The notes: generated by a model not told the origin, from the letters alone. 64,000 nt of DNA from Phytobacter diazotrophicus (GCA_004346725.1 SMDE01000018.1:31257-95256), one strand, 5' to 3'; numbered from the stretch's first letter, positions 32,257-43,900 are shown. Numbers and translations: made by a program.

Positions 32257-32935
32257 ATCAGTGAACCTCCCCAGGCTCTGCGGGACTCCCATCCGATACC
32301 GATTGCGCGCGGGCACAGCAAGAGCATGGCGACGGGGCTAAATAAAGCCTCGCATGTCGCCCTCTTTAATTTCCTTTTCGCATCGGTACACAAGTGTTGA
32401 GGACTTGCTTAAGAGGGAATCTCAATAACTGCATAAATATGATGAGCAGACCACTCATCCAGAAAGCTTCCAGCGGATTCCCAACTTATCGGGAATCCGT
32501 ACACAGGTCAAATGCCAGGCTTATTTATCTAATAATGTGCTAAAGGATGTTTAATTAATTGATATGTAAATGAATTTAACCTTATTTACAATCAATAAGC
32601 CCAGCGCGGAGCGGCAGAGTAATGTGATCTGACTCACTATCGGGAAGCGTTGTTAATGCGTTACCCTACTAAGGGAAATGTGGATTTCAGAACATTATTC
32701 TGAGAATGTTCTTATGAGCACATGAACGCACTGTTTTTCACTTGTGACACTATTTCTGCAAAATATCGTCTGAACATAAGGAAAAGTAATTGCCCGAGGA
32801 GTGCATGAAATTGCGGTAATCTTGACTGGTTATGCAATGAATAAAAGCCTTGCCGGGCGATTGATCCACATCATCGCCGTCGAAAGCTAAAAATGGCAGG
32901 CTTGGCCTCTTTTCAAAGGCACGGCCTGTCAGATT
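32257..32935. promoter_or_regulatory. gltB-yhcC divergent regulatory region
   Basis: A 679-base gene-free region. The gltBD promoter region of E. coli is long and bound by Lrp and other factors far upstream; this region presumably has that role. Visible structure: inverted repeat GGATTCCC/GGGAATCC with an 8-base loop at 32475-32498, and AGAACATT/AATGTTCT with an 8-base loop at 32689-32712. AT-rich tracts around 32520-32600 would suit Lrp. I could not assign -35/-10 boxes with confidence, and no strong ribosome site precedes yhcC. Confidence 0.5.
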
Positions 32936-33859
32936 ATGCAGTTACAAAAATTAGTCAATATGTTTGGTGGGGATCTTGCCCGTCGTCATGGACAAAAGGT
33001 TCATAAATTGACGCTTCACGGCGGTTTTAGCTGCCCGAATCGGGATGGCACCATCGGCCGGGGCGGCTGTACGTTCTGCAATGTCGCTTCTTTTGCCGAT
33101 GAAGAGCAGCAGCATCGTTCGATTGCCGAACAACTGGCGCATCAGGCGAACCTGGTGAATCGCGCTAAACGCTACCTCGCCTATTTCCAGGCTTACACCA
33201 GTACCTGGGCCGAAGTACAGGTGCTGCGTTCCATGTATCAACAGGCAATAAGCCAGGCCAGCATTGTTGGCCTGTGTGTCGGTACACGCCCGGACTGCGT
33301 ACCCGAGGCGGTGCTGGATTTACTAAGCGAATACAAAGATCAGGGGTATGAAGTCTGGCTGGAGCTGGGTCTGCAAACCGCGCACGATAAAACGCTGCAC
33401 CGTATTAACCGTGGGCATGATTTCGCCTGTTACCAGCGAACCACCCGCCTGGCCCGCGAGCGCGGGCTGAAAGTCTGTAGCCACCTTATTGTTGGTTTGC
33501 CGGGGGAAGGGCAGTCGGAATGCCTGCAAACGCTCCATCGCGTGGTAGAGACTGGCGTAGACGGTATCAAGCTGCATCCCCTGCATATTGTGAAGGGCAG
33601 CATTATGGCGAAAGCCTGGGAGGCGGGCCGTCTGCAGGGTATTGAACTGGAAGACTACACTGTCACCGCCGGGGAGATGATTCGCGCCACGCCAGCGGAG
33701 GTGATTTACCATCGCGTCTCTGCCAGCGCCCGTCGCCCGACGCTTCTGGCGCCGTTGTGGTGCGAAAATCGCTGGACGGGAATGGTTGAGCTGGATCGCT
33801 ATCTTACTGAACATGGCGTGCAAGGTTCCGCAGTGGGTCGCCCCTGGATCCAACCGTGA
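32936..33859 (+). CDS. yhcC: YhcC, radical SAM protein
   Basis: A 307-residue radical SAM enzyme (COG1242; E. coli YhcC 309). The cluster cysteines are in the widely spaced form C-x11-C-x2-C (SCPNRDGTIGRGGCTFC, residues about 30-46), characteristic of this family and distinct from the usual CX3CX2C. The SAM-barrel segments VGLCVGTRPDCVP and VGLPGEGQSE follow, with a C-terminal extension. Its substrate is, to my knowledge, not settled. It lies upstream of arcB in the same direction, as in E. coli. Confidence 0.93.
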   Translation: MQLQKLVNMFGGDLARRHGQKVHKLTLHGGFSCPNRDGTIGRGGCTFCNVASFADEEQQHRSIAEQLAHQANLVNRAKRYLAYFQAYTSTWAEVQVLRSMYQQAISQASIVGLCVGTRPDCVPEAVLDLLSEYKDQGYEVWLELGLQTAHDKTLHRINRGHDFACYQRTTRLARERGLKVCSHLIVGLPGEGQSECLQTLHRVVETGVDGIKLHPLHIVKGSIMAKAWEAGRLQGIELEDYTVTAGEMIRATPAEVIYHRVSASARRPTLLAPLWCENRWTGMVELDRYLTEHGVQGSAVGRPWIQP

Positions 33860-33948
33860 CGGTTGCCTGGCTCCGCATTTTTCGCACAACCTTCAACGTG
33901 TTGCTCAGAATTGGGTATTATTGAACGGAATTGTTTAAGGAAATCGCT

Positions 33949-36288
33949 ATGAAGCAAATCCGTTTACTGGCGCAATATTACGTCGACCTGATGATGAAGC
34001 TCGGGTTGGTTCGTTTCTCCCTGTTACTTGCCCTGGCGCTGGTGGTACTGGCTATCGTCGTACAAATGGCGGTGACGATGGTCTTACAGGGGCAGGTGGC
34101 GAGCATCGACGTCATTCGCTCTATCTTTTTTGGCTTGTTAATTACCCCCTGGGCGGTCTATTTCTTATCGGTTGTCGTTGAGCAGCTTGAAGAGTCACGT
34201 CAGCGCCTGTCGCGGCTGGTGGACAAGCTGGAAGAGATGCGCGACCGCGACCTCAAACTGAATATCCAGCTTAAAGACAACATCACCCGGCTCAACCAGG
34301 AGATGGCGGATCGCGAGAAAGCCGAAGCTGAACGTCAGGCGACATTTGAGCAGCTTAAAGTGGAGATGCAGGAGCGCGAGCAGACGCAGATTCAGCTTGA
34401 ACAGCAATCCACCTTTTTACGCTCTTTCCTTGATGCCTCCCCGGACCTGGTTTTCTATCGCAACGAAGACAAAGAATTTTCCGGCTGTAACCGGGCAATG
34501 GAACTGCTGACGGGCAAAAGCGAGAAGCAACTGATTAACCTTAAACCACAGGATGTCTACGCGCCGGAAGCGGCGGAGAAGGTCATTGAGACCGATGAGA
34601 AGGTGTTTCGCCACAATGTTTCGCTGACCTATGAGCAGTGGTTGGATTATCCGGATGGACGCAAAGCCTGTTTTGAAATTCGCAAGGTGCCCTATTATGA
34701 CCGCGTAGGTAAGCGCCACGGCTTGATGGGCTTCGGGCGTGATATCACCGAGCGTAAGCGCTATCAGGACGCCCTGGAGCGTGCCAGCCGCGATAAAACC
34801 ACCTTTATCTCTACTATCAGCCACGAACTGCGCACGCCGCTTAATGGCATCGTCGGGCTGAGCCGTATTCTGCTGGATACCGATTTAACGGCCGAGCAGG
34901 AAAAATACCTGAAAACCATCCATGTCTCTGCCGTCACTCTGGGCAATATCTTCAACGATATTATTGATATGGATAAAATGGAGCGTCGTAAAGTCCAGCT
35001 CGATAACCAGCCGGTGGATTTCACCAGCTTCCTCGCCGACCTGGAAAACCTTTCCGGCCTGCAGGCGCACCAAAAAGGTCTGCGCTTTGTCATGGAGCCT
35101 GCCCTGCCGTTACCGCATAAGGTGGTCACTGACGGCACGCGTTTGCGGCAGATCCTGTGGAACCTTATCAGCAACGCCGTCAAATTTACCCGTGAGGGGC
35201 AAGTCACCGTCCGTGTGCGCTATGACGAAGGCGATATGCTGCACTTCGAGGTCGAAGATTCCGGGATTGGTATTCCTCGCGAAGAGTTGGATAAAATTTT
35301 CGCCATGTATTATCAGGTGAAAGATAGCCATGGCGGCAAGCCTGCTACCGGTACCGGGATTGGTCTTGCGGTATCGCGTCGCCTGGCGAAAAACATGGGC
35401 GGTGACATTGTTGTTACCAGCCAGCCGGGCAAAGGTTCGATCTTCACCCTGACCGTTCACGCGCCTGCGGTGGCAGAGGAAGTGGAAGATGCGTTTGAAG
35501 ACGATGATATGCCGCTGCCAGCGCTGCATGTGCTGTTGGTGGAAGACATTGAGCTTAACGTGATCGTTGCCCGTTCCGTACTGGAAAAGCTGGGCAACAG
35601 TGTGGATGTGGCGATGACCGGTAAGGCCGCACTGGAGATGTTCAAACCTGGAGAATATGACCTGGTACTGCTGGATATCCAGTTGCCGGATATGACCGGG
35701 CTGGACATTTCGCGCATCCTCACCAGCCAGTTTGCCCGCGACGATTTACCGCCGCTGGTGGCGCTTACCGCCAACGTACTGAAAGATAAAAAAGAGTATC
35801 TGGATGCAGGGATGGACGACGTCTTAAGCAAGCCGCTGGCGGTCCCGGCATTAACTGCCATGATTAAGAAATTCTGGGATGCGGGCGAAGAAGAGGAGAA
35901 AGACGCAATGTCTGTTACCGAGGGTCAAAAATCACAAAACCTGCTGGATATCCCGATGCTTGAACAGTATATCGAGCTGGTCGGTCCGAAGCTGATCACC
36001 GATGGGCTGGCGGTATTCGAGAAAATGATGCCGGGCTATCTGAGTGTACTGGAGTCTAACCTTACCGCGCGGGATCAAAAAGGGATCGTCGAAGAGGGGC
36101 ATAAGATCAAAGGTGCCGCGGGATCGGTCGGTCTTCGCCACCTGCAACAACTGGGTCAACAAATTCAGTCACCCGACCTGCCTGCCTGGTGGGATAACGT
36201 CGGTGAATGGGTTGAAGAGATGAAGCAGGAATGGCAGCACGATGTTGACGTCTTGAAAGCGTGGGTGGCAAACGCTGGAAAAAAATGA
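33949..36288 (+). CDS. arcB: ArcB, aerobic respiration control sensor kinase
   Basis: A membrane tripartite hybrid kinase that phosphorylates ArcA under low oxygen, sensing quinone redox state. 779 residues (E. coli 778): two membrane helices (about residues 22-45 and 57-77), linker coiled coil, PAS domain (about 155-270), phosphoacceptor His292 (SHELRTPLNG), HATPase with GIGLAVSR, receiver with Asp576 (VLLDIQLPD), and Hpt domain with His718 (GHKIKGAAGS). The start at 33949 gives MKQIRLLAQYY; six upstream in-frame codons are not supported by spacing from TAAGG. A stem ACCCCGG/CCGGGGT directly follows the stop. Confidence 0.97.
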   Translation: MKQIRLLAQYYVDLMMKLGLVRFSLLLALALVVLAIVVQMAVTMVLQGQVASIDVIRSIFFGLLITPWAVYFLSVVVEQLEESRQRLSRLVDKLEEMRDRDLKLNIQLKDNITRLNQEMADREKAEAERQATFEQLKVEMQEREQTQIQLEQQSTFLRSFLDASPDLVFYRNEDKEFSGCNRAMELLTGKSEKQLINLKPQDVYAPEAAEKVIETDEKVFRHNVSLTYEQWLDYPDGRKACFEIRKVPYYDRVGKRHGLMGFGRDITERKRYQDALERASRDKTTFISTISHELRTPLNGIVGLSRILLDTDLTAEQEKYLKTIHVSAVTLGNIFNDIIDMDKMERRKVQLDNQPVDFTSFLADLENLSGLQAHQKGLRFVMEPALPLPHKVVTDGTRLRQILWNLISNAVKFTREGQVTVRVRYDEGDMLHFEVEDSGIGIPREELDKIFAMYYQVKDSHGGKPATGTGIGLAVSRRLAKNMGGDIVVTSQPGKGSIFTLTVHAPAVAEEVEDAFEDDDMPLPALHVLLVEDIELNVIVARSVLEKLGNSVDVAMTGKAALEMFKPGEYDLVLLDIQLPDMTGLDISRILTSQFARDDLPPLVALTANVLKDKKEYLDAGMDDVLSKPLAVPALTAMIKKFWDAGEEEEKDAMSVTEGQKSQNLLDIPMLEQYIELVGPKLITDGLAVFEKMMPGYLSVLESNLTARDQKGIVEEGHKIKGAAGSVGLRHLQQLGQQIQSPDLPAWWDNVGEWVEEMKQEWQHDVDVLKAWVANAGKK

Positions 36289-36518
36289 CCCCGGATTAAC
36301 CGGGGTGCGCGAATACTGCGCCAACACCAGGGAAATCGTGGCTGCGCCGTAAAGTTATCTATTTTTTATCAAGGGCGCAGTCGGGAAAATTTGAACTGCA
36401 CGCACATAAGATAGCAAATCTTAAAGTATTTGTTACATGAATCAGCGAAATGTGTGAAGCGTAGCGCCCTTATCAAAATTTTTAATTATCCAAGTACGTT
36501 GCATAAAGGATGAGCAAA

Positions 36519-37172
36519 ATGAAAAAAATCGGTGTTGTTCTCAGCGGATCAGGCGTTTATGACGGATCGGAGATCCATGAAGCGGTCATCACCCTACTGG
36601 CGATCGCTCGCGAAGGCGCTGAGGCTGTATGTTTTGCACCGGACAAGCCCCAGACCGATGTCATTAATCATCTTACGGGTGAACCGATGGGGGAAAGCAG
36701 GAACGTGCTGATCGAAGCGGCCCGAATTGCTCGCGGTGCGATCCTTCCTATCGCGCAGGCATCAATAAACGATCTGGATGCGCTGATCGTTCCTGGCGGA
36801 TTTGGCGCAGCGAAAAACCTGAGCAGCTTTGCCAGTCTCGGTAGTGAAAGCGTGGTCGATCCGGATCTGAAACGACTGGCTCTGGAGATGCACCAGGCGG
36901 GGAAACCGCTCGGCTTTATGTGCATTGCGCCTGCGATGCTGCCAAAAATCTTTGCTTTCCCGCTGCGTCTGACGATTGGCACGGATATCGATACCGCTGA
37001 AGTACTGGAAGATATGGGGGCTGAACACGTGCCTTGCCCTGTCGACGACATTGTGGTCGATGAGGACAACAAAGTGGTGACCACGCCGGCGTATATGCTG
37101 GCGCAGAATATTGCGGAGGCGGCCGCCGGGATCGAAAAACTGGTCTCTCGCGTTCTGGTGCTCACTGAATGA
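36519..37172 (+). CDS. elbB: ElbB, DJ-1/PfpI-like glyoxalase
   Basis: A 217-residue class I glutamine-amidotransferase-like protein of the DJ-1/PfpI superfamily, with reported glyoxalase activity in E. coli. The nucleophile-elbow cysteine is in GFMCIAPAM (about residue 136). Residue 11 is Ser (LSGSGVYDG), where I recall Cys in E. coli. The start at 36519 has AAGG 9 bases upstream; an ATG at 36510 touches that site and is rejected. The stop overlaps mtgA by four bases. Confidence 0.92.
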   Translation: MKKIGVVLSGSGVYDGSEIHEAVITLLAIAREGAEAVCFAPDKPQTDVINHLTGEPMGESRNVLIEAARIARGAILPIAQASINDLDALIVPGGFGAAKNLSSFASLGSESVVDPDLKRLALEMHQAGKPLGFMCIAPAMLPKIFAFPLRLTIGTDIDTAEVLEDMGAEHVPCPVDDIVVDEDNKVVTTPAYMLAQNIAEAAAGIEKLVSRVLVLTE

Positions 37173-37897
37173 GAGGGGCGCGTGGCCCGCTAATGGCGAA
37201 AATCAAAAAGCTATTACTCCGGGTGGTGCTGGTGCTGGGCATTTTCTGGGGCGGCGGTATTCTTCTGTTCAGTTTTTTGCCGGTGCCGTTTTCAGCCGTG
37301 ATGGTCGAACGGCAGTTTGGGGCGTGGCTTACCGGGGATTTCGGCTATGTCGCTCACTCGGACTGGGTCGGTATGGATGAGATCTCACCCTGGGCGGCGC
37401 TGGCGGTGATTGCCGCCGAAGATCAGCGTTTCCCGGACCATTGGGGGCTGGATTTTGGCGCGATTGAAAAAGCCTTATCGCACAATGAACAGCATGAAAA
37501 TCGTATTCGCGGTGCGTCAACCATTTCCCAGCAGACCATTAAAAACCTGCTGCTCTGGGACGGTAAAAGCTGGGTGCGTAAAGGCTTTGAAGCGGGATTA
37601 ACGCTGATCACGGAGGCTGTCTGGACCAAGCGGCGTATTCTGACGGTCTATTTGAATATTGCTGAATTTGGCGATGGCATCTTTGGTGTGGAAGCCGCTT
37701 CGCAGCGTTACTTTCATAAACCCGCCAGCAAGTTGACGATGGCTGAGGCGGCATTGCTGGCGGCGGTATTGCCAAACCCGGTACGTTTTCGCGCGGATGC
37801 GCCCTCAGGGTATGTGCGCAGCCGTCAGGCGTGGATTATGCGCCAGATGCGTCAGCTTGGCGGAGAAGAGTTCCTGGAACGCAATAAACTGCATTGA
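37169..37897 (+). CDS. mtgA: MtgA, monofunctional peptidoglycan transglycosylase
   Basis: Polymerises lipid II into glycan strands at the inner membrane. 242 residues, the E. coli length: membrane anchor (about residues 15-38), then a GT51 domain with [12 protein letters not shown] (catalytic Glu near residue 84) and [13 protein letters not shown], and the second Glu region in [15 protein letters not shown]. The ATG at 37169 overlaps the elbB stop and aligns the membrane segment with E. coli; an internal ATG at 37193 is a weaker alternative. Confidence 0.94.
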   Translation: MRGARGPLMAKIKKLLLRVVLVLGIFWGGGILLFSFLPVPFSAVMVERQFGAWLTGDFGYVAHSDWVGMDEISPWAALAVIAAEDQRFPDHWGLDFGAIEKALSHNEQHENRIRGASTISQQTIKNLLLWDGKSWVRKGFEAGLTLITEAVWTKRRILTVYLNIAEFGDGIFGVEAASQRYFHKPASKLTMAEAALLAAVLPNPVRFRADAPSGYVRSRQAWIMRQMRQLGGEEFLERNKLH

Positions 37898-37935
37898 CGA
37901 TACCCTCTCCATTGGGAGAGGGAAAACGCGTGCAG

Positions 37936-38208
37936 TCAGTCTTCATCAAACCCGGCAATAAAAAGCGCAATGACGGCCGCCAGCGCTTCTTCTTCCTGGG
38001 GGCCTGTCGCTTCTATCTCTATCTGCCGGCCCTTGGCGGAGTCCAGCATGAGTAGCGCAATCACGCTATTGGCCTCGGCTTCGGTTCCTTCGTCGTTACG
38101 CAGCAGCACCTCAGCATCAAAGCCCTGAACCAGTTCAAACAGTTTCATCGCCGGGCGGGCGTGCATACCCAGCTTATTGGTGATTTCCACAGTTTGTTTT
38201 ACGGTCAT
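37936..38208 (-). CDS. ptsO: NPr (PtsO), nitrogen-PTS phosphocarrier
   Basis: The HPr-like phosphocarrier of the PTS-Ntr chain (PtsP to NPr to PtsN). 90 residues with the phosphorylated His16 in GMHARPAM. Last gene of the rpoN-side operon; its start overlaps the rapZ stop (ATGA). It is convergent with mtgA. Confidence 0.96.
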   Translation of the reverse strand: MTVKQTVEITNKLGMHARPAMKLFELVQGFDAEVLLRNDEGTEAEANSVIALLMLDSAKGRQIEIEATGPQEEEALAAVIALFIAGFDED

Positions 38209-39059
38209 GTTTTCCGTTTTTCCAGCGTACGATGACGAGACTGAACGTTTTTACCGCGCGAGCGGAAATAGTCCGCAAGTTGTTCAGCCACATAGACGGA
38301 ACGGTGTTTACCGCCGGTACACCCAATCGCCACCGTTAAATAGCTGCGATTATTGGTTTCCAGCATCGGTAACCACAGTTCGAGATAACTGCGGGTCTGG
38401 TAGATAAAATTGTGCACTTCCGTATGTCTGTCAAGGAAGGCGGCAACCGGTTTATCCAGCCCGGTCATTGGGCGTAATTTCGGGTCCCAGTGCGGGTTAG
38501 GCAAGAAGCGTACGTCAAACACATAGTCGGCATCGATAGGGATACCGTGCTTAAAGCCAAAGGACTCGAACACCATCGTCAGCTCGCGCTCGCGTTTACC
38601 CAACAGGCGGGTGCGGAGCATCTCGGCGAGCTCATGAACAGACATTTCCGATGTATCGACGATGAGATCGGCGCGTGAGCGCAGTGGCTCCAGCAGATTG
38701 CTCTCTTCATCGATGGCGCTTTCCAGAGACAGGTTTTTGCTGGAAAGAGGGTGCAGACGACGCGTGTCGCTGTAGCGGCGGATCAAGGTGTTACGATCGG
38801 CATCCAGGAACAGCAGTTGCGGTGAGAAATAGTCCGGCAGGCTGCTCATCGCCTGCTCAAAAATTTCCGGGGATTCCGGCATATTACGCACATCGATGCT
38901 GACGGCGGCTGACGTCTGGCGGTCAGCCAGCGTTCTTGCCAGCTCTGGCAACAGGACGACCGGCAGGTTATCGACGCAGTAAAATCCCATGTCTTCCAGG
39001 GCGCGCAGGGCCACTGACTTACCAGAGCCCGAACGACCACTAACGATCATCAGGACCAT
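38205..39059 (-). CDS. rapZ: RapZ (YvcJ family), RNase adapter and GlcN6P sensor
   Basis: Binds the sRNA GlmZ and delivers it to RNase E, so that GlmS synthesis follows glucosamine-6-phosphate supply. 284 residues: Walker A GRSGSGKS (residues 8-15), Walker-B-type segment LFLDADRN, and a C-terminal RNA/GlcN6P-binding domain with CTGGKHRSV near residue 249 and a basic tail. It overlaps ptsO by four bases and follows ptsN by 45 bases. Confidence 0.96.
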   Translation of the reverse strand: MVLMIVSGRSGSGKSVALRALEDMGFYCVDNLPVVLLPELARTLADRQTSAAVSIDVRNMPESPEIFEQAMSSLPDYFSPQLLFLDADRNTLIRRYSDTRRLHPLSSKNLSLESAIDEESNLLEPLRSRADLIVDTSEMSVHELAEMLRTRLLGKRERELTMVFESFGFKHGIPIDADYVFDVRFLPNPHWDPKLRPMTGLDKPVAAFLDRHTEVHNFIYQTRSYLELWLPMLETNNRSYLTVAIGCTGGKHRSVYVAEQLADYFRSRGKNVQSRHRTLEKRKT

Positions 39060-39104
39060 GAGCCAATTCTCCTCAGAACCAATGACAGAAAGGCGGCTGT
39101 TGCG

Positions 39105-39596
39105 TTACGCATCGTCATTTTCGCCTTCTGTCAGCGTGATGATCTGATACAACTCCTCATCGCTTTGCGCTGAGCGCAGGCGGCGGCAGATGGTTTTGTC
39201 CGCCAGACGCTTGGCCACCAACGAAAGCGTATGCAGGTGGGTTTTGGTCTGATCGGCGGGAACCAGAAGCGCGAAGAGCAGATCGACTGGCTGGTTATCA
39301 ATGGCATCGAAGGCGATAGGTGTTTCCAGTTGTACAAAAACACCAACGGCACGAAGAGTATCTTCTTCGAGTTTTCCGTGAGGGATGGCGATACCGTTAC
39401 CAATGCCGGTACTGCCCATTTTCTCACGCGTCAGGATCGCTTCGAAGACCACTTGTGGTGGCAGGCTCAACTGCTTTGCAGCCAGTTCACTGATAATTTC
39501 CAGGGCACGTTTCTTGCTCTGGCAGTGAACGCCACTACGGGTACATTCCTGGTTAAGGACATTGCTCAATTGAAGAGCGGAATCGTTGTTCATCAT
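39105..39596 (-). CDS. ptsN: PtsN, nitrogen regulatory EIIA-Ntr
   Basis: A 163-residue EIIA-type regulator that controls potassium transport and other processes according to its phosphorylation state. The phosphorylated His73 is in GIAIPHGKL. Lies between hpf and rapZ as in E. coli, and links the sigma-54 locus with the PTS-Ntr chain. Confidence 0.96.
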   Translation of the reverse strand: MMNNDSALQLSNVLNQECTRSGVHCQSKKRALEIISELAAKQLSLPPQVVFEAILTREKMGSTGIGNGIAIPHGKLEEDTLRAVGVFVQLETPIAFDAIDNQPVDLLFALLVPADQTKTHLHTLSLVAKRLADKTICRRLRSAQSDEELYQIITLTEGENDDA

Positions 39597-39676
39597 AATT
39601 TCACCTAAGCGTCGCCAGTGCAGACACCCTGCCGGGTTGCGGCAGGGTGATACGCGCCAGACGAGTGCCCGGACAA

Positions 39677-39964
39677 TTAGTGTTGTTTCAGTTTATCTTT
39701 ATGTTTCGTGAGCTGCCGCGCCAGTTTATCAATTAAACCGTCGATAGCAGCATACATGTCTTGTCCTTCCGCACTTGCATGAATCTCCCCCCCGTTTACG
39801 TGCAGGGTCGCGTCCGAGATATGAGTCACTTTCTCCACTTTCAACACAACATAGACCTGATTGATCCTTTCGAAATATTGTTCGAGTTTGGCAAATTTCG
39901 CGGTGACGAATTCGCGCAGGGCCTCGGTTATCTCGACGTTATGTCCAGTGATATTAAGCTGCAT
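39677..39964 (-). CDS. hpf: HPF (YhbH), ribosome hibernation promoting factor, short form
   Basis: A 95-residue short HPF that promotes 100S ribosome dimers in stationary phase. MQLNITGHNVEITEALREFV is the family N-terminus. The start at 39964 is set by this N-terminus; the frame is open 84 bases further upstream. Placed directly after rpoN. Confidence 0.95.
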   Translation of the reverse strand: MQLNITGHNVEITEALREFVTAKFAKLEQYFERINQVYVVLKVEKVTHISDATLHVNGGEIHASAEGQDMYAAIDGLIDKLARQLTKHKDKLKQH

Positions 39965-39986
39965 AGTGTCTTCCTTATCGGTTAGG

Positions 39987-41420
39987 TCACACCAGCTGTT
40001 TGCGCTGATTAGACGGCGGAATGGATAAAGACTCTCGATACTTCGCAACGGTTCGCCGCGCTACCATAATACCCTGATCTGAGAGCATGGTAGTCAGCTT
40101 ACTGTCACTCAACGGCTTCGCAGGATTCTCTGCGGCAATTAATTTCTTCACCAGTGCACGGATAGCCGTTGACGAGGCTTCGCCGCCGCCTTCGGTATTC
40201 ACATGACTGGAGAAGAAATATTTAAGCTCAAAGATGCCACGCGGACTGTGCAGATATTTTTGGGTCGTGACACGGGAAATCGTTGATTCATGCATCTCGA
40301 CGGCCTGAGCGATATCGGCCAGAACCATCGGTTTCATAAATTCTTCGCCTTGCTCGAAAAACGCCTGCTGCTGTTCAACAATGCAGCGGCTTACCCTTAA
40401 CAGGGTATCGTTCCGGCTCTCAAGGCTTTTGATCAGCCATTTCGCTTCCTGCAGATTGCTGCGGATAAACTGGCTGTCGGCATCGTTACGCGCCCCACCG
40501 CACATAGCGGCGTAGTGCTGGTTGATTTGCAAACGTGGAATGCTGTCGGAGTTCAGCTCGACCGTCCAGCGCCCATTGTGCTTGCGCACCAGCACGTCAG
40601 GAATGACATATTCGGGCTCGCCGGTCTGGATTGACTGGCCAGGGCGTGGATCAAGAGACTGGATTAAATTGACCGCCTCTTTTAGCACATCTTCTTTCAG
40701 ACGTGTGACGCGCATCAGCGTTCGGAAGTCATGGTTAGCGAGCAGATCCAGGTGATCGCTGATGATTAAACGCGCTTCATCGCACCAGGGGGTCTCTTTG
40801 GCAAATTGAGAGAGTTGGATCAACAGGCAATCGCGCAGATCCCTGGCCGCAACACCGACCGGATCGAAACGCTGAATACGTTTCAGTACCGCTTCGACTT
40901 CATCCAGACCGATCTCTTCATCACCCATGCTTTCCAGGATGTCTTCCAGGGGAACGGTGAGATAACCCGTGTCATCAACAGCGTCGACAATGGAGGTCGC
41001 AATGGCGCGATCGGTATCCGAGAAGGGGGTGAGTTCCACCTGCCACATCAGGTAATCCTGTAGCGACTGGGTGGTCTCTCCCTGGTAAATAGGCAGTTCA
41101 TCGTCAAGGTAATCGGTGCTGCTACCGGAAGGGGTGCCAGCGGTATAGATTTCGTCCCAACTGGCATCCAGGGGCAACTCTTCGGGCATCTCTTTTTGCT
41201 CGAGAGCGTCAACCGTGTCCAGCCCTTCGTTGTCCTGGGATTGTTGTGCATCCACTTCTTCGTGAAGATCGGTTTGCTCAAGCAATGGATTACTTTCCAG
41301 AGCTTGCTGGAGTTCTTGCTGAAGTTCCAACGTGGACAGTTGCAGCAGGCGAATAGCCTGTTGCAACTGTGGCGTCATGGCTAGCTGTTGGCTGAGCCTT
41401 AATTGCAAACCTTGCTTCAT
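39987..41420 (-). CDS. rpoN: RpoN, RNA polymerase sigma-54 factor
   Basis: The sigma factor for enhancer-dependent (-24/-12) promoters, including nitrogen genes. 477 residues as in E. coli: Gln-rich N-terminal region I (residues 1-50, [20 protein letters not shown]), acidic region II (about 50-115), core-binding domain, HTH (about residues 365-385) and the RpoN box [10 protein letters not shown] near residue 455. It lies 48 bases after lptB. Confidence 0.97.
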   Translation of the reverse strand: MKQGLQLRLSQQLAMTPQLQQAIRLLQLSTLELQQELQQALESNPLLEQTDLHEEVDAQQSQDNEGLDTVDALEQKEMPEELPLDASWDEIYTAGTPSGSSTDYLDDELPIYQGETTQSLQDYLMWQVELTPFSDTDRAIATSIVDAVDDTGYLTVPLEDILESMGDEEIGLDEVEAVLKRIQRFDPVGVAARDLRDCLLIQLSQFAKETPWCDEARLIISDHLDLLANHDFRTLMRVTRLKEDVLKEAVNLIQSLDPRPGQSIQTGEPEYVIPDVLVRKHNGRWTVELNSDSIPRLQINQHYAAMCGGARNDADSQFIRSNLQEAKWLIKSLESRNDTLLRVSRCIVEQQQAFFEQGEEFMKPMVLADIAQAVEMHESTISRVTTQKYLHSPRGIFELKYFFSSHVNTEGGGEASSTAIRALVKKLIAAENPAKPLSDSKLTTMLSDQGIMVARRTVAKYRESLSIPPSNQRKQLV

Positions 41421-41468
41421 ATTCAGAGCAGTACTCTCCGACTAAACACGTCAATAAACCCTACCCTA

Positions 41469-42194
41469 TCAGAGTCTGAAGTCTTCCCCAAGATATACGC
41501 GCTTAACATGTTCGTCTTCAAGGATTTGCTGAGGCGTACCGTGCGCGATCAAATGCCCCTGGCTGACAATATAAGCCCGCTCACACACCGCCAACGTTTC
41601 GCGAACATTGTGGTCGGTAATCAACACGCCAAGTCCGCTATCACGCAGGTGCTCAATAATGCGCTTGATATCAATAACCGATATCGGGTCAACGCCAGCA
41701 AACGGTTCATCCAGCAGGATAAATTTCGGGTTTGCGGCCAGCGCGCGAGCTATTTCGACACGACGACGTTCACCACCAGAAAGCGCCTGCCCCATATTGT
41801 CGCGCAGATGTTCAATATGAAACTCTTCCATCAGCTCGTTCGCCCGATCCACACGCTGTTCGGATGTGAGATCGTCGCGAATTTGCAGTACCGCCATGAG
41901 ATTGTCAAATACGCTCAGGCGCCGGAAAATAGAGGCTTCCTGCGGCAAATAGCCGATACCGCGACGTGCCCGGGCATGTAGCGGCAGCAGACTGATATCT
42001 TCATCATCGATGATGATATTGCCCGCATCACGCGACACGATGCCAACGACCATGTAGAACGTCGTGGTTTTACCTGCACCGTTAGGACCGAGCAGCCCGA
42101 CAATTTCGCCTGAATTGACTGTCAGACTGACATCTTCCACCACACGACGACCTTTGTAGGCCTTGGCGAGATTCTTTGCAGTTAATGTTGCCAT
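41469..42194 (-). CDS. lptB: LptB, LPS export ABC transporter ATPase
   Basis: The cytoplasmic ATPase of LptB2FGC that drives LPS from the inner membrane to the outer membrane. 241 residues: Walker [10 protein letters not shown] (about 37-45), signature LSGGERRR near residue 139, Walker B FILLDEPF and the switch His in LITDHNVRE. It starts 6 bases after lptA. Confidence 0.97.
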   Translation of the reverse strand: MATLTAKNLAKAYKGRRVVEDVSLTVNSGEIVGLLGPNGAGKTTTFYMVVGIVSRDAGNIIIDDEDISLLPLHARARRGIGYLPQEASIFRRLSVFDNLMAVLQIRDDLTSEQRVDRANELMEEFHIEHLRDNMGQALSGGERRRVEIARALAANPKFILLDEPFAGVDPISVIDIKRIIEHLRDSGLGVLITDHNVRETLAVCERAYIVSQGHLIAHGTPQQILEDEHVKRVYLGEDFRL

Positions 42195-42200
42195 AACGAA

Positions 42201-42779
<579 letters not shown>

Positions 42780-43319
42780 AGGAGCTTCTAACCTTTTCAA
42801 TAAGCTCGGCGTTTTTGCTGCGTAAATTGCCGCGCATTTTCAGGCCGGTGGAATTAAATGTTGTTCCGTATAACGTAACTTGATCATCAGAGGCGACATC
42901 CTGCGTGATCAGGTTTATCTGTGCATTATCCGTCGTAATTTTTCGCAGTTGAGCATCCGCGGTCAGGGCGTTGACCTCAACATGTCCGTAAAGGTAAAGC
43001 ATCCGGTCATTGGTCAGCTTCGCTTTATCCGCCTTAATGGACCACTCGGGAATTTTATCTTTGTCGAAAGTTGTTAGCACCGGCTGGGTAAACCAGGTGA
43101 TTGCATCAGCGGAATAATATTCAACATGCTGTGCTATCAGCCGATAGTTCAAGGCACCTTCCGGACTGTAGACTACCGTATCGGTATGCTCGCTTTTATA
43201 CGTTGGGTCAGTATTGTTAACGGTCACTTGTTCTGGCTGTTCGCGATCGGCCAGATTCACCCCAATCAGTATCAGTGCGACCAGTGACAGCACAATGATG
43301 ACCCAACGTCTGGTTTTAC

Positions 43320-43886
43320 TCATATTGATTGCCCTTTGGCCTCATCAAGCTTGCCTTGCGCCAGCAATAACAAATCACACACTTCACGAACCGCACCACG
43401 CCCGCCTGCTGTACGGGTGACATAATTCGCCCGAGGAATGAGCAACGGATGCGCATCCGCCACCGCCACGCTTAAACCGATTTCAGCCATCACAGGCCAG
43501 TCGATGAGGTCGTCTCCCACATACGCAACGTGTTCCGGCATCAGCGAAAGTTTGCTCAATAACTCGCGATAAGCCAACAACTTATCTGATTGCCCTTGAT
43601 AGAGGTGCGTAATGCCCAGCGTTTCGCAGCGGTCTTCCATCAGTTTAGCTTTTCGGCCAGTAATAATGGCAACCTCAATGTCGGACGTTAATGCACAACG
43701 GATACCGTAACCATCGCGGACGTTGAACGCTTTCAACTCTTCTCCATTATTACCCATGTAGATAGATCCATCAGATAAAACACCATCTACATCAAGAATT
43801 AACAGCTTAATTTTTTCTGCCTTCGCCATTACCTGCGTACTGACGGGTCCGTAGCATGTCGCAAGCGACGCTCCAACCTTACTCAT
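43320..43886 (-). CDS. kdsC: KdsC, KDO-8-phosphate phosphatase
   Basis: A HAD-superfamily phosphatase that makes KDO for LPS inner core. 188 residues: motif I LDVDGVLSDG (about residues 31-40), motif II in AIITGRKAK and the C-terminal YVGDDLIDWP. The start at 43886 gives MSKVGASLATCYGPVS, as in E. coli; six upstream codons are possible but unsupported. Confidence 0.96.
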   Translation of the reverse strand: MSKVGASLATCYGPVSTQVMAKAEKIKLLILDVDGVLSDGSIYMGNNGEELKAFNVRDGYGIRCALTSDIEVAIITGRKAKLMEDRCETLGITHLYQGQSDKLLAYRELLSKLSLMPEHVAYVGDDLIDWPVMAEIGLSVAVADAHPLLIPRANYVTRTAGGRGAVREVCDLLLLAQGKLDEAKGQSI

Positions 43887-43900
43887 TCTTCGATCCTTTT

